The notes: a model not told the origin generated them from the sequence alone. Positions 20,064-30,229 are shown, counted from the first letter of the stretch. The stretch: DNA of 64,000 nt from Pseudomonas viridiflava (GCF_900573885.1 NZ_UPSE01000453.1:516651-580650); one strand, 5' to 3'. Program-made: numbers and translations.

Positions 20064-20660
20064 TAAGCCCCCTCTCCCAAGCGGGGAGAGGGTTGGGGTG
20101 AGGGGGTTGGATTTAAGCCCCAGCAATTGAGTAAGGGCAGCAAGTTTTGCCCTCACCCTAACCCTCTCCCGCAAGCGGGAGAGGGGACTGACCGAGCTAG
20201 ACGCAGCATCGCGACTTGGCCCCCTCGCCCCAGCGGGGAGAGGGCTGGGGGCGGCCGGCTAGGAGAGGGGGTTGGATTTCAGCTCCAACAATTGAGTAAA
20301 GGCAGCAAGTTTGCCCTCACCCTAACCCTCTCCCGCAAGCGGGAGAGGGGACTGACCGAGCTAGACGCAGCATCGCGACTTGGCCCCCTCGCCCCAGCGG
20401 GGAGAGGGCTGGGGAGAGGGGGTTGGATTTCAGCCCCAACAATTGAGTAAAGGCAGCAAGTTTGCCCTCTCCCTAACCCTCTCCCGCAAGCGGGAGAGGG
20501 GACTGACCGAGCTAGACGCAGCATCGCGACTTGGCCCCCTCGCCCCAGCGGGGAGAGGGTTGGGGTGAGGGGGGTTGGATTTCAGCCCCAACAATTGAGT
20601 AAGGGCTGCAAGTTTGCCCTCACCCTCTCCCGCAAACGGGAGAGGGGACGGACCGAGTAG
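20064..20660. repeat. About 150 bp tandem repeat block inside the alginate operon
   Basis: Four near-identical units begin at about 20149, 20313, 20464 and 20616, preceded by a partial unit from 20064. Each contains the hairpin CCTCTCCCGCAAGCGGGAGAGG, a second hairpin around CCCCAGCGGGGAGAGG, and the non-palindromic block GAGCTAGACGCAGCATCGCG. The first full unit is longer (164 rather than about 151 bases) because of an insert near 20250. The 20052-20761 gap holds no gene. Its hairpins could attenuate or stabilise the message between algL and algI. Confidence 0.85.
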
Positions 20661-20761
20661 CTCGAAACGACGCAATCCACCCGGAAATTCCCGGGGGGGT
20701 TTGGGGGGGATGTGGCGCTAGCCACGTCCTCTGAACCGAAGGTGACGATGGAGAGAGTCGG

Positions 20762-22315
20762 ATGGTTTTTTCATCCAATGTGTTCCTGTTCTTGTTCCTG
20801 CCGATTTTCCTCGGCTTGTACTATTTGAGCGGGCAACGCTATCGCAATCTGCTGCTGCTGATTGCCAGCTACGTGTTCTACGCCTGGTGGCGGGTGGATT
20901 TTCTCGCGCTATTCGCCGGCGTCACGCTGTGGAATTACTGGATCGGCCTCAAGGTCGGTGCCGCCGGCGTGAGGACCAAGCCGGCGCAGCGCTGGCTGCT
21001 GCTGGGCGTGGGCGTGGACCTGTGCATTCTCGGCTATTTCAAATACGCCAATTTTGGCGTCGACAGCCTTAACGCCATCATCAGCTCGTTCGGCCTGGAG
21101 CCGTTCATCCTCACCCACGTGCTGCTGCCCATCGGCATCTCGTTCTACATCTTCGAGTCGATCAGCTACATCATCGACGTGTACCGGGGCGACACCCCGG
21201 CCACGCGCAATCTCATCGACTTCGCCGCGTTTGTGGCCATCTTCCCGCATTTGATCGCCGGCCCCGTATTGCGCTTTCGCGACCTGGCCGATCAGTTCAA
21301 CAACCGCACCCACACGCTGGATAAATTCTCCGAAGGCGCCACGCGCTTTATGCAGGGCTTTATCAAAAAGGTGTTTATCGCCGACACCCTGGCGATTGTC
21401 GCGGACCACTGCTTTGCCCTGGAAAACCCCACCACTGGCGATGCCTGGCTCGGTGCGCTGGCGTATACGGCGCAGCTGTATTTCGACTTCTCCGGCTACA
21501 GCGACATGGCCATCGGCCTGGGCCTGATGATGGGCTTTCGCTTTATGGAGAACTTCAAGCAGCCGTACATCAGCCAGTCGATTACCGAATTCTGGCGGCG
21601 CTGGCATATCAGCCTGTCCACCTGGCTGCGCGACTACCTGTACATCACCCTGGGCGGCAATCGCGGCGGCAAAGTGGCCACCTACCGCAACCTGTTTCTG
21701 ACCATGTTGCTGGGCGGGCTGTGGCACGGCGCGAATATCACCTACATCGTGTGGGGCGCCTGGCATGGCGTGTGGCTGGCGATTGAAAAAGCCATCGGCA
21801 TCAACACCGCGCCGCGCAGTTTCAATGTGCTGCGCTGGGCCTTCACCTTCTTGCTGGTGGTCATGGGCTGGGTAATTTTCCGCGCGGAAAATCTGGACGT
21901 AGCCGGGCGCATGTACGGGGCGATGTTTGGCTTCGGCGACTGGCGTTTGTCTGAACTGAACCGTGCCAACCTGACCGGCTTGCAAGTGGCAACGCTGGTA
22001 GTGGCCTACGCCACCCTCGCCTTCTTCGGCCTGCGCGATTTTTACGCCAACGGACCCATCGACACGGGCAAAACCGCCGAGGCCGACGGCCCCGCCACCG
22101 CGCAACCGGGCACCGTTAAAGCGGTGCCGGGCGAGCAGCCGAACATTCATGTGCCTGGCTTCATCGTGGGCACCGATGCGCAGGTGCAAGCCGCGTACTG
22201 GACCGCCGACTGGCCGCGCTACGCCATGCGCGCGCTGGTGTTGCTGCTGTTCGTGGCCTCGATTCTCAAGCTCTCGGCGCAGAGCTACTCGCCCTTCCTT
22301 TACTTCCAGTTCTGA
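20762..22315 (+). CDS. algI: MBOAT acyl-carrier AlgI of alginate acetylation
   Basis: AlgI is the polytopic inner-membrane MBOAT protein that passes acetyl groups from a cytosolic donor to the periplasmic enzymes AlgJ and AlgX. The 517 residues contain many membrane helices, the MBOAT segment FDFSGYSDMAIGLGLMMGF, TEFWRRWHISLSTWLRDYLYI, and LLGGLWHGANITYIVWGAWHG with the catalytic His322. The number matches published AlgI. A less conserved hydrophilic loop (about 428-465) precedes the last helix. GGAG lies a few bases before the start. It is 710 bp from algL and may need read-through across the repeats or an internal promoter. Confidence 0.96.
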   Translation: MVFSSNVFLFLFLPIFLGLYYLSGQRYRNLLLLIASYVFYAWWRVDFLALFAGVTLWNYWIGLKVGAAGVRTKPAQRWLLLGVGVDLCILGYFKYANFGVDSLNAIISSFGLEPFILTHVLLPIGISFYIFESISYIIDVYRGDTPATRNLIDFAAFVAIFPHLIAGPVLRFRDLADQFNNRTHTLDKFSEGATRFMQGFIKKVFIADTLAIVADHCFALENPTTGDAWLGALAYTAQLYFDFSGYSDMAIGLGLMMGFRFMENFKQPYISQSITEFWRRWHISLSTWLRDYLYITLGGNRGGKVATYRNLFLTMLLGGLWHGANITYIVWGAWHGVWLAIEKAIGINTAPRSFNVLRWAFTFLLVVMGWVIFRAENLDVAGRMYGAMFGFGDWRLSELNRANLTGLQVATLVVAYATLAFFGLRDFYANGPIDTGKTAEADGPATAQPGTVKAVPGEQPNIHVPGFIVGTDAQVQAAYWTADWPRYAMRALVLLLFVASILKLSAQSYSPFLYFQF

Positions 22316-22327
22316 GCGAGCCCAGCC

Positions 22328-23503
22328 ATGACCCGATCATTACGCATTCTCTATATCGCCGTGTTCCTCGGCCTGCTGCTGGGCCTGGGCCTCTGGTCGC
22401 TGCGCGCCTTCATGGGTTTCAGCACCACGCCGGCCGACACCGTGCTCAACGGCAAATGGGCCAAGGCCACCGAAACCCAGTACGACAAGCAATTTCCGCT
22501 GAAACGCCTGGGCACGAACCTGTGGGCGGCACTGGATTACAAGCTGTTTAACGAAGGCCGTCCCGGTGTGGTGCTGGGGCGTGATCAATGGTTGTTCAGC
22601 GATGAAGAATTCAAACCCATCGCCAAGGGCGAGCAGCATCAGGAAGAAAACCTGGCGCTGATTCAAGGCGCGCGCGAGCAGTTGCAGAAAAAAGGCGTAA
22701 AGCTGGTGCTGGCGATTCTGCCGGCCAAGGCACGGCTGTATCCCGAGCACCTGGGCGATGAAGCCCCGGCCTCGTTGCACAGCGATTTGTACCAACGCTT
22801 CCACGCCAGCGCCAGGCAGGCCGGCATCATCGCCCCGGAGCTGCTGACCCCGCTGCAACACGCCAAGCTGCAGGGCCAGGTCTTCCTGCGTACCGACACC
22901 CACTGGACGCCCATGGGCGCCGACGTGGTGGCGCAGAACCTCAGCGCCACCGTAGCGAAACAGGCGCCGATCAATGCCGAGCCGCAGCAGTTCATCACCG
23001 AATCGAAACAGCCCGAACCTTACAAAGGCGACCTCACTTCGTTCCTTCCGCTAGACCCGTTGTTCAGCAACCTGCTGCCCAAGCCGGATCAGTTGCAGCA
23101 GCGCACCACTCGCGCCGCTGACGAGCAGGGCGCCGGAGGCGATGACGCACTGTTCGCCGACACCGAAGTGCCCGTTGCGTTAGTGGGCACCAGCTACAGC
23201 GCCAACCCGAGCTGGAACTTCGTCGGCGCGCTGCAACAAGCGCTCAAGAGCGACGTGGTCAGCTTCGCCGAACAGGGCCACGGCCCCATCGAGCCAATGC
23301 TCAAGTACCTGCAAAGCGACGAATTCAAAAACGCGCCGCCGCAATTGGTGATCTGGGAATTCCCCGAGCGCTATTTGCCGATGAAAACCAACCTGAGCGA
23401 CTTCGACCCCCACTGGGTCGCTCAACTCAAGGCCGCCGGTGCGGCCACCGACGTGGCCGCATCCGGCCGCCAATCGCCCTTGCCAATCCAGGCAAACCGC
23501 TAG
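22328..23503 (+). CDS. algJ: Alginate O-acetylation protein AlgJ
   Basis: The 391-residue SGNH-family acetylesterase-like protein is anchored to the inner membrane by an uncleaved N-terminal helix (ILYIAVFLGLLLGLGLWSL) and faces the periplasm. Catalytic residues are D190 and H192 in RTDTHWTPMGAD and S289 in LVGTSYSANP, within one residue of the P. aeruginosa numbering. AlgJ relays acetyl groups from AlgI to AlgX. It is homologous to AlgX but lacks the C-terminal carbohydrate-binding module. It starts 12 bp after algI. Confidence 0.95.
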   Translation: MTRSLRILYIAVFLGLLLGLGLWSLRAFMGFSTTPADTVLNGKWAKATETQYDKQFPLKRLGTNLWAALDYKLFNEGRPGVVLGRDQWLFSDEEFKPIAKGEQHQEENLALIQGAREQLQKKGVKLVLAILPAKARLYPEHLGDEAPASLHSDLYQRFHASARQAGIIAPELLTPLQHAKLQGQVFLRTDTHWTPMGADVVAQNLSATVAKQAPINAEPQQFITESKQPEPYKGDLTSFLPLDPLFSNLLPKPDQLQQRTTRAADEQGAGGDDALFADTEVPVALVGTSYSANPSWNFVGALQQALKSDVVSFAEQGHGPIEPMLKYLQSDEFKNAPPQLVIWEFPERYLPMKTNLSDFDPHWVAQLKAAGAATDVAASGRQSPLPIQANR

Positions 23504-23562
23504 ACCGGTGCCCTGCTCGCGCCTTTCAGGGCGGGCATCACCTCATCATGGAGAACGACACA

Positions 23563-24225
23563 ATGAAGCCATCCATCACCCATGCAATCGTTAACAACCG
23601 CCTCGGTAAAGCCTGCGCGTTCGTGGTCGTTGGCCTGCTCGCTGCCCAGGTGCACGCCGACGAAGCCGCGCTCTACGGCCCGACCGCGCCGAAGGGCTCG
23701 GCCTTCGTGCGGGTGTACAACGCCGGCAGTCAGGAAATAAACGCCACCGTTGGCAGCGCCAAGCTCAACGAAGTGGGCCCACTGGGCAGCAGCGACTTTG
23801 GCTTCCTGCCGGGGGGCGACTACAGCGCCCAGGTCGGCTCGCAAACCGTGCCGGTCAAACTGGCCGCCGATAAGTACTACACCATCGTCGCCCTGCCGGG
23901 TGGCCAACCGAAACTGGTGGAAGAACCGCCATTCAAAAACAAACAGAAAGCCCTGGTACGCGTGCAGAACCTCAGCGACACCAAAGTCACCCTGAAAACC
24001 GCCGACGGTAAAACCGCTGTCGTCGAAGACGTCGCCCCCGCCGCCCGAGGCGACCGCGAAATCAACCCGGTGAACGTCAAGCTCGCGCTGTTCAACGGCT
24101 CGCAAAAAATCAGCGACCTGAAGCCCGTCACGCTCGCTCGGGGTGAAGCGGTTGCGCTGTACGTCACCGGCTCCGGCAGCAAGCTTTCGCCAGTGTGGGT
24201 CAAGCGCCCTGCTGCTACTGAATAA
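23563..24225 (+). CDS. algF: Alginate O-acetylation adaptor AlgF
   Basis: The 220-residue periplasmic protein has a signal peptide ending AQVHA. It consists of two small beta-sandwich domains (ALYGPTAPKGSAFVRVYNAG... and KALVRVQNLSDTKVTLKT...). AlgF has no catalytic signature and is known as an adaptor that links AlgJ and AlgX. ATG 23563 is used because GGAGA at 23550-23554 is correctly spaced; the ATG at 23548 overlaps that ribosome site. It lies between algJ and algA as in other pseudomonads. Confidence 0.94.
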   Translation: MKPSITHAIVNNRLGKACAFVVVGLLAAQVHADEAALYGPTAPKGSAFVRVYNAGSQEINATVGSAKLNEVGPLGSSDFGFLPGGDYSAQVGSQTVPVKLAADKYYTIVALPGGQPKLVEEPPFKNKQKALVRVQNLSDTKVTLKTADGKTAVVEDVAPAARGDREINPVNVKLALFNGSQKISDLKPVTLARGEAVALYVTGSGSKLSPVWVKRPAATE

Positions 24226-24270
24226 ACACGCGCTTTGACCCTTCGTATTCGCGTTTCAGGAGACGTACTT

Positions 24271-25716
24271 ATGATTCCAATTATTCTTTCGGGCGGCAGC
24301 GGCTCGCGCCTTTGGCCTTTGTCGCGCAAACAATTCCCTAAACAATTCCTCGCCCTCACCGGCGAGCACACCATGTTCCAGCAAACCCTCGAACGCCTGG
24401 TGTTCGAAGGCATGCAGCCGCCGGTAATCGTGTGCAACAAAGACCACCGTTTTATCGTGCAAGAGCAACTGTCGGCGCTGAACCTGGCGAGCCAGGCGGT
24501 GCTGATGGAACCCTTCGGCCGCAACACCGCGCCGGCCGTGGCGATTGCCGCCATGAAGCTGCTCAACGAAGGCCGCGACGAGTTGCTGCTGGTGATGCCG
24601 GCCGATCACGTCATCGATGACCAGAAAGCCTTTCAACGTGCCCTGGCCATCGCCACCATTGCCGCCGAGGCGGGTGACTTGGTGCTGTTTGGCGTGCCGG
24701 CAACCAAACCGGAAACCGGTTATGGCTATATCAAAGCCAGTCAGGATGGCGCGCTGCCGGAAGGCGTCAGTCGCGTCGAGCAGTTCGTGGAAAAACCTGA
24801 CGCCCAGCGCGCCGCCGAGTTCGTCAAATCCGGCAGCTATTTCTGGAACAGCGGCATGTTCCTGTTCCGCGCCAGCCGTTTCCTCGACGAGCTTAAACGC
24901 CACGACCCGGACATCTACGACACCTGCCTGCTGGCCCTGGAACGCAGCACGTTCGATGGCGAAAACATCGACATCGACGCCGCCACCTTCGAGTGCTGCC
25001 CGGACAACTCCATCGACTACGCCGTGATGGAAAAAACCGACCGCGCCTGCGTGGTGCCGCTGACCGCTGGCTGGAGCGACGTTGGCTGCTGGAGTTCGCT
25101 GTGGGACGTGCATGAAAAAGACGATGCCGGCAACGTCACCAAAGGCGACGTGGTGGTGCGCGACAGCCACAACTGCCTGGTGCACGGCAACGGCAAGCTG
25201 GTGTCGGTGATCGGCCTGGAAAACATCGTGGTGGTGGAAACCAAGGACGCCATGATGATTGCCAGCAAAGACCGCGTGCAGGAGGTCAAGCAGCTGGTCA
25301 ACACGCTGAAAGAAGCCGGCCGCAGCGAAACCGAAAACCACTGCGAGGTCTATCGGCCGTGGGGCTCGTACGACTCGGTGGACATGGGCGGCCGCTTTCA
25401 GGTCAAACACATCACCGTGAAGCCAGGCGCGCAGCTGTCGCTGCAAATGCACCACCACCGCGCCGAGCACTGGATCGTGGTATCGGGCACTGCCGAGGTG
25501 ACGTGCGATGAAAACGTGTTTCTGCTGACGGAAAACCAGTCGACGTACATTCCCATCGCCTCGGTTCACCGATTGGCCAACCCGGGCAAGATTCCGCTGG
25601 AGATTATCGAGGTGCAGTCGGGCAGTTATCTCGGAGAGGATGACATTGAGCGCTATGAGGATATTTACGGGCGCGATGAGGGCAACGGGGTGCAGGTGAA
25701 GACAGTGGTGCGGTAG
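24271..25716 (+). CDS. algA: Phosphomannose isomerase / GDP-mannose pyrophosphorylase AlgA
   Basis: This bifunctional cytosolic enzyme converts fructose-6-phosphate to mannose-6-phosphate and mannose-1-phosphate to GDP-mannose, the precursor used by AlgD. The 481 residues equal the P. aeruginosa protein. GGSGSRLWPLSRKQFPKQF at the N-terminus is the nucleotidyltransferase signature. The C-terminal cupin HITVKPGAQLSLQMHHHRAEHW holds the metal-binding His residues of the isomerase. AGGAG precedes ATG 24271. It is the last gene of the operon and is followed by repeats and a strong terminator. Confidence 0.97.
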   Translation: MIPIILSGGSGSRLWPLSRKQFPKQFLALTGEHTMFQQTLERLVFEGMQPPVIVCNKDHRFIVQEQLSALNLASQAVLMEPFGRNTAPAVAIAAMKLLNEGRDELLLVMPADHVIDDQKAFQRALAIATIAAEAGDLVLFGVPATKPETGYGYIKASQDGALPEGVSRVEQFVEKPDAQRAAEFVKSGSYFWNSGMFLFRASRFLDELKRHDPDIYDTCLLALERSTFDGENIDIDAATFECCPDNSIDYAVMEKTDRACVVPLTAGWSDVGCWSSLWDVHEKDDAGNVTKGDVVVRDSHNCLVHGNGKLVSVIGLENIVVVETKDAMMIASKDRVQEVKQLVNTLKEAGRSETENHCEVYRPWGSYDSVDMGGRFQVKHITVKPGAQLSLQMHHHRAEHWIVVSGTAEVTCDENVFLLTENQSTYIPIASVHRLANPGKIPLEIIEVQSGSYLGEDDIERYEDIYGRDEGNGVQVKTVVR

Positions 25717-25726
25717 AGCCAAACGG

Positions 25727-25833
25727 CCCCTCTCCCCCCGGTCCCTCTCCCGCAAGTGGCAGAGGGGCGACGTCTTCAACGAAACGGTGATCGGCCCCCT
25801 CGCCCGCTTGCGGGAGAGGGCTGGGGAGAGGGG
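25727..25833. repeat. CTCTCCC-type inverted repeats downstream of algA
   Basis: Two divergent copies of the CCCTCTCCCGCAAG...GAGGGG hairpin family found between algL and algI lie here, separated by about 35 unrelated bases. Their presence at the operon end as well as inside it suggests spread of one extragenic element family. Confidence 0.65.
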
Positions 25834-25853
25834 CTCTTCATCTATAACTGACC

Positions 25854-25886
25854 AAAAAAAAACCGGGCCCCAAAGCCCGGTTTTTT
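25854..25886. terminator. Bidirectional terminator between algA and the phoH-like gene
   Basis: AACCGGGC (25861-25868) pairs with GCCCGGTT (25875-25882). The stem is flanked by an A-run on the left and a T-run on the right. It ends the alginate operon and, on the other strand, the PhoH-like gene. Confidence 0.9.
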
Positions 25887-25902
25887 CCCTCCTATCCACC
25901 CC

Positions 25903-27294
25903 TCACATATTCGCTTCCGCGTACTCGGCCAACACCGACCGCGGCACGCCTTGCAGGGTGATATGCACCCCATGTGGAAAATCTTTAAAGCGTTCCGTCA
26001 GGTACGTCAGCCCCGAGCTTGGTGCTGACAGATACGGCGTATCGATCTGCGCCAGGTTACCCAGGCACACCACTTTCGAACCGGTACCAGCGCGCGTGAT
26101 GATGGTTTTCATCTGGTGCGGCGTCAGGTTCTGGCATTCGTCGATCAGAATCAGGCTTTGCTGGAAGCTGCGACCGCGAATGTAGTTCAGCGATTTGAAT
26201 TGCAGCGGCACTTTGCCAAGGATGTAGTCGACGCTGCCGTGGGTGTTCTCGTCGTCCATGTGCAGGGCTTCGAGGTTGTCGGTGATGGCGCCCAGCCACG
26301 GCTCCATTTTTTCCGCTTCGGTGCCGGGCAGGAACCCGATTTCCTGATCCAGACCCTGCACGCTGCGGGTAGCGATGATGCGGCGGTAACGCTTGGTGAC
26401 CATGGTCTGTTCGATGGCCGCCGCCAGGGCCAGGATGGTTTTGCCCGAGCCGGCCGCGCCGGACAGGTTGACCAGGTGAATGTCCGGATCAAGCAAGGCG
26501 AATAGCGCCAGGCTCTGGTAGATGTCGCGCGGGCGCAGGCCCCACGCTTCCTGATGCAGCAAGGGCTCCTGATGCAGGTCCAGAAGCAGCAGCTCATCGG
26601 CTTTGATGCCTTTGACCCAGCCGACAAAACCCTGCTCGTCGATGATGAATTCGTTGATATGCACGGCCGGCAAGTTGTCGGTCATCTGCACGCGGTGCCA
26701 GGTACGGCCGTGGTCCTGGCGGGTGTCGACCTTGTTGACGCGATCCCAGAACGAGCCGCTGAGGGTGTGATACCCGCGCGGCAACAGCGAGATGTCGTCC
26801 ACCAACTGGTCGGTGTGGTAGTCCTCGGATTCAATGCCACAGGCGCGCGCCTTGAGGCGCATGTTGATGTCTTTGGTAACCAGCACCACGGAGAGGCCCG
26901 GCTTGCGCGCTTGCAAGTCGACCAGCTGGTTGATGATTTTGTTGTCGTTGAGGTCTTCGGGCAGCCAGGTGATGGGCTCGGCACGACGACTCATGAGAAT
27001 GGAGAGGTAACCGCAGGGGCCGCTTTTATCGCGTTGGATCGGTACACCGTGTTCGACTTCTTCGGGAGAGGCACCGCCGAGAATCTTGTCGATCAGGCGG
27101 ATGGCCTGCCTGCATTCTGCTGCGACGCCTTGCTTGCCGGTTTTGAGCTTGTCCAGTTCCTCAAGGACGGTCATGGGGATGGCGACGTGGTGTTCCTGGA
27201 AATTCAGCAGGGCGTTGGGGTCGTGGATCAGAACGTTTGTATCGAGGGCGTACAGAATTGGAGCAGTAGGGCTGGAGCGTCCGTGGTCATCCAT
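25903..27294 (-). CDS. PIN-PhoH fusion protein (PhoH2/YlaK-type RNase-helicase)
   Basis: The 463-residue cytosolic protein has an N-terminal PIN nuclease domain (YALDTNVLIHDP with the first catalytic Asp, MTVLEELDKLKTG, VVLVTKDINMRLKA). A C-terminal PhoH P-loop ATPase follows, with Walker A SGAAGSGKT, Walker B LILIDECQN and the sensor TRAGTGSKVVCLGNL. Proteins of this arrangement unwind and cut RNA in an ATP-dependent way. The start has GAAGGTG upstream. It is a single-gene unit, convergent with algA and divergent from the purine permease gene. Confidence 0.9.
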   Translation of the reverse strand: MDDHGRSSPTAPILYALDTNVLIHDPNALLNFQEHHVAIPMTVLEELDKLKTGKQGVAAECRQAIRLIDKILGGASPEEVEHGVPIQRDKSGPCGYLSILMSRRAEPITWLPEDLNDNKIINQLVDLQARKPGLSVVLVTKDINMRLKARACGIESEDYHTDQLVDDISLLPRGYHTLSGSFWDRVNKVDTRQDHGRTWHRVQMTDNLPAVHINEFIIDEQGFVGWVKGIKADELLLLDLHQEPLLHQEAWGLRPRDIYQSLALFALLDPDIHLVNLSGAAGSGKTILALAAAIEQTMVTKRYRRIIATRSVQGLDQEIGFLPGTEAEKMEPWLGAITDNLEALHMDDENTHGSVDYILGKVPLQFKSLNYIRGRSFQQSLILIDECQNLTPHQMKTIITRAGTGSKVVCLGNLAQIDTPYLSAPSSGLTYLTERFKDFPHGVHITLQGVPRSVLAEYAEANM

Positions 27295-27835
27295 ACTCGG
27301 TCACCTTCTTATAGGAGCCAAGCGACGGAATGCCAGATCAGCGCTCCGCCGCACCAGACCGGCGTTTCATTCCCTGGCCGCAGCGGGGGAATTGCACCAG
27401 CAGAGAAGAGGCTGCCGCGTGCCAGTTACGACGGTCTGCCTTTTAGATACTCCAAAAAACGTGACAGGAAAAAGTAATTTTTGCGTTTGCCGGGTTTATT
27501 TTTCGGCGCGACGAAAAGCCCTTGGCGTACCCGCGGGTCCTCGTTAAAGTCGGAAGTCCTACCAGCGCTTAACAGCCTTTTCCTACATACGTTTTACGTA
27601 TGCAGAACAGCTCGCCCCGCCCTCTTCCTTTACCTTTTTGCCCATCGCTGTTTCCTGCCTGACCGGCCTGCGCCCGATGCAAGGCACAAGCGCGTACGTG
27701 CGAACTGGTATGATGCGCCGCTTTTTTCGCCGCACCCGACTCGTCGGAGCCTGCAAAGCAGCGCCAGCCAGGCGTGTGTGCTTTGCTTCTGATGAGCAAC
27801 AAGACGGCCACTGATCACATCCGCGGAGCCCGCCC
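27295..27835. other. Divergent control region with a leader hairpin before the purine permease gene
   Basis: No gene is supported in this 541-base stretch. TGGTATGAT at 27706-27714 resembles an extended -10 for the plus strand. Downstream of it, GCAAAGCA (27753-27760) pairs with TGCTTTGC (27779-27786), and CGCC/GGCG pair inside, forming a leader stem-loop ending about 50 bases before the permease start. Neither has been shown to function. Confidence 0.4.
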
Positions 27836-29131
27836 ATGCTGGAAAGACTGTTCCAACTGACTGCACACAACACCACGGTGCGCACCGAGGTCCTTGCCGG
27901 GATCACGACTTTCCTGACCATGGCCTACATTCTGTTCGTCAACCCGAGCATCCTCGGCGAAACCGGCATGGACAAGGGCGCCATCTTCGTCGCCACCTGC
28001 CTGGCCGCCGCCATCGGCTCGGCCATCATGGGCCTGATTGCCAACTACCCCATCGCCCTCGCCCCCGGCATGGGCTTGAACGCCTTCTTCACCTACACCG
28101 TGGTGCTGCACATGGGCCACACCTGGCAGGTGGCGCTGGGCGCGGTGTTTATTTCGGCGTGTATGTTTTTTGTGCTGTCGATCTTTCGCATCCGTGAATG
28201 GATCATCAACAGCATTCCCCTTGAGCTGCGCTCGGCCATTGCCGCCGGCATTGGCTTGTTCCTGGCGCTCATCGCGCTGAAAGAAGCCGGCATCGTCATC
28301 GCCAACCCGGCCACGCTGGTGGGCATGGGCGACCTCAGCCAGCCCGCACCGCTGCTGGCGATTCTCGGTTTCTTCATCATCGTTGCCCTGGAAGCCCGCA
28401 AAATTACCGGCGCCGTGCTGATCGGCATTCTGGTCACCACCGCCGCCGGCATCGCCCTGGGCGTTTCCCAATTTGGTGGCGTTTTCTCCATGCCGCCCTC
28501 CTTGGCACCCACGTTCATGCAGCTGGACATCAAAGGCGCGCTGAACATCGGCCTGGTGACCGTGGTGTTTGCCTTCCTGTTTGTGGATATTTTCGACAAC
28601 TCCGGCACCCTGATCGCCGTGGCCAAGAAAGCCGGCCTGATGCGCGCCGACGGCTACATGCCGAAAATGGGCCGCGCCCTGATCGCCGACAGTAGCGCGG
28701 CAATGGTCGGCTCGGTGCTCGGCACCTCGACCACCACCAGCTATATCGAATCGGCGGCCGGCGTAAGCGCCGGTGGCCGCACCGGGCTTACCGCGGTAGT
28801 CGTCGCCATTCTGTTTTTGCTGGCGCTGTTTCTGTCGCCACTGGCCGGCAGCGTGCCGGCCTTCGCCACCGCCCCGGCGTTGCTGTTTGTAGCGGTGCTG
28901 ATGACCGCTGGCCTGGCGGAAATTGACTGGAGCGACATCACCGTTGCCGCCCCGGTGGTCATCACTGCGCTGGCCATGCCGCTGACCTTCTCGATTGCCA
29001 ACGGCATCGCCTTCGGCTTTATCGCCTGGACGGTGATCAAGCTGCTCGCCGGACGCTGGCGCGAACTCAACCCGGCGCTGGTGATTCTCGCCGCCCTGTT
29101 CGTGGTCAAGCTCGGGTGGTTCAACGCATGA
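27836..29131 (+). CDS. NCS2-family purine permease (AzgA-like)
   Basis: The 431-residue protein has about 12-14 membrane segments. It starts with [31 protein letters not shown] and [21 protein letters not shown], the hallmark regions of the AzgA branch of nucleobase/cation symporters. [33 protein letters not shown] is the conserved substrate-site region. It probably imports adenine, guanine or hypoxanthine with protons across the inner membrane. Its stop overlaps the trmA start by four bases, so the two are co-translated. Confidence 0.92.
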   Translation: MLERLFQLTAHNTTVRTEVLAGITTFLTMAYILFVNPSILGETGMDKGAIFVATCLAAAIGSAIMGLIANYPIALAPGMGLNAFFTYTVVLHMGHTWQVALGAVFISACMFFVLSIFRIREWIINSIPLELRSAIAAGIGLFLALIALKEAGIVIANPATLVGMGDLSQPAPLLAILGFFIIVALEARKITGAVLIGILVTTAAGIALGVSQFGGVFSMPPSLAPTFMQLDIKGALNIGLVTVVFAFLFVDIFDNSGTLIAVAKKAGLMRADGYMPKMGRALIADSSAAMVGSVLGTSTTTSYIESAAGVSAGGRTGLTAVVVAILFLLALFLSPLAGSVPAFATAPALLFVAVLMTAGLAEIDWSDITVAAPVVITALAMPLTFSIANGIAFGFIAWTVIKLLAGRWRELNPALVILAALFVVKLGWFNA

Positions 29132-30216
29132 GCGCGCCCCAATTCGACCCCAGCACCTACGACGTTCAGCTCGCCGAAAAAAAGCAGCGCCTGCAGGATT
29201 TGCTCGCGCCGTTCGATGCCCCTGCACCGCAGGTATTCGAGTCGCCGCGCGAGTTCTATCGCCTGCGCGCCGAGTTCCGCCTGTGGCGTGAAGGTGAGGA
29301 GCGCTTCTACGCCATGTTTGCCGCCGGCGACAAACACACGCCGATTCTGCTTGAAGACTTCCCCATCGCCAGCCAGCGCATCAACGCGCTGATGCCGCGG
29401 CTCAAAACTGCCTGGCAGGGCAGCAAGGCGCTGGGGTTCAAGCTGTTTCAAGTGGAGTTTCTGACAACCCTGGCTGGCGACGGCCTGATTACCCTGTGCT
29501 ACCACCGCCCTTTGAACGAGGAATGGCAGGCCGCCGCCGAGCAGTTGGCAGCGGACCTGGGCGTGAGCATCGTCGGGCGCTCCCGAGGGCAACGGCTGGT
29601 TGTTGGTCGCGACTACGTCGTGGAAAAACTCGACGTCGCCGGCCGCACCTTCAGCTACCGGCAACCCGAAGGCGCTTTCACCCAGCCCAACGGCACGGTG
29701 AACCAGCACATGCTCAATTGGGCGTACGAGGCGCTCGGTCAACGCAGCGACGACTTGCTCGAGCTGTATTGCGGCAACGGCAATTTCACCCTGCCGCTGG
29801 CCACCCGCGTGCGTAAGGTGCTGGCCACGGAAATCAGCAAAACCTCCGTGAACGCCGCGCTCGCCAACCTGGACGACAACGGCGTAAGCAACGTGACGCT
29901 GGTGCGTTTGTCCGCCGAAGAACTGACCGAAGCGCTCAACGAGGTGCGGCCGTTCCGTCGCCTGCACGGCATCGACCTCAAGGCCTACCAGTTCGGCAGC
30001 GTATTCGTGGACCCGCCGCGCGCCGGCATGGACGCCGACACCTGCGAACTGACGCGGCGCTTCGACAACATCCTGTACATCTCCTGCAACCCGGAAACCC
30101 TCGCGGCAAACATCGCCCAACTAAACGATACGCATCGCATCGAGCGGTGCGCGCTGTTTGATCAGTTCCCGTACACCCATCACATGGAATCGGGCGTTCT
30201 GCTGACGCGCCGTTAA
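29128..30216 (+). CDS. trmA: tRNA (uracil-54-C5)-methyltransferase TrmA
   Basis: TrmA uses S-adenosylmethionine to make ribothymidine at position 54 of the T-loop of tRNA. The 362 residues have the family N-terminus [24 protein letters not shown], an RNA-binding subdomain, the SAM motif [26 protein letters not shown], and the catalytic Cys in [14 protein letters not shown]. The start ATG 29128 overlaps the permease stop (ATGA). E. coli TrmA is 366 residues. The gene ends before the TGTACA cluster and is probably not part of the operon that follows. Confidence 0.95.
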   Translation: MSAPQFDPSTYDVQLAEKKQRLQDLLAPFDAPAPQVFESPREFYRLRAEFRLWREGEERFYAMFAAGDKHTPILLEDFPIASQRINALMPRLKTAWQGSKALGFKLFQVEFLTTLAGDGLITLCYHRPLNEEWQAAAEQLAADLGVSIVGRSRGQRLVVGRDYVVEKLDVAGRTFSYRQPEGAFTQPNGTVNQHMLNWAYEALGQRSDDLLELYCGNGNFTLPLATRVRKVLATEISKTSVNAALANLDDNGVSNVTLVRLSAEELTEALNEVRPFRRLHGIDLKAYQFGSVFVDPPRAGMDADTCELTRRFDNILYISCNPETLAANIAQLNDTHRIERCALFDQFPYTHHMESGVLLTRR

Positions 30217-30229
30217 GCAGTACGGCACC

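Noticed and set aside
20064..20660. CRISPR array
   Set aside because: The units are about 150 bp with no unique spacers of constant length, and no cas genes are present. They are tandem extragenic hairpin repeats.
24256..25899. Open frame of 547 codons on the minus strand opposite algA
   Set aside because: It is the antisense of algA and also reads through the terminator and repeat region, so it cannot be a real gene.
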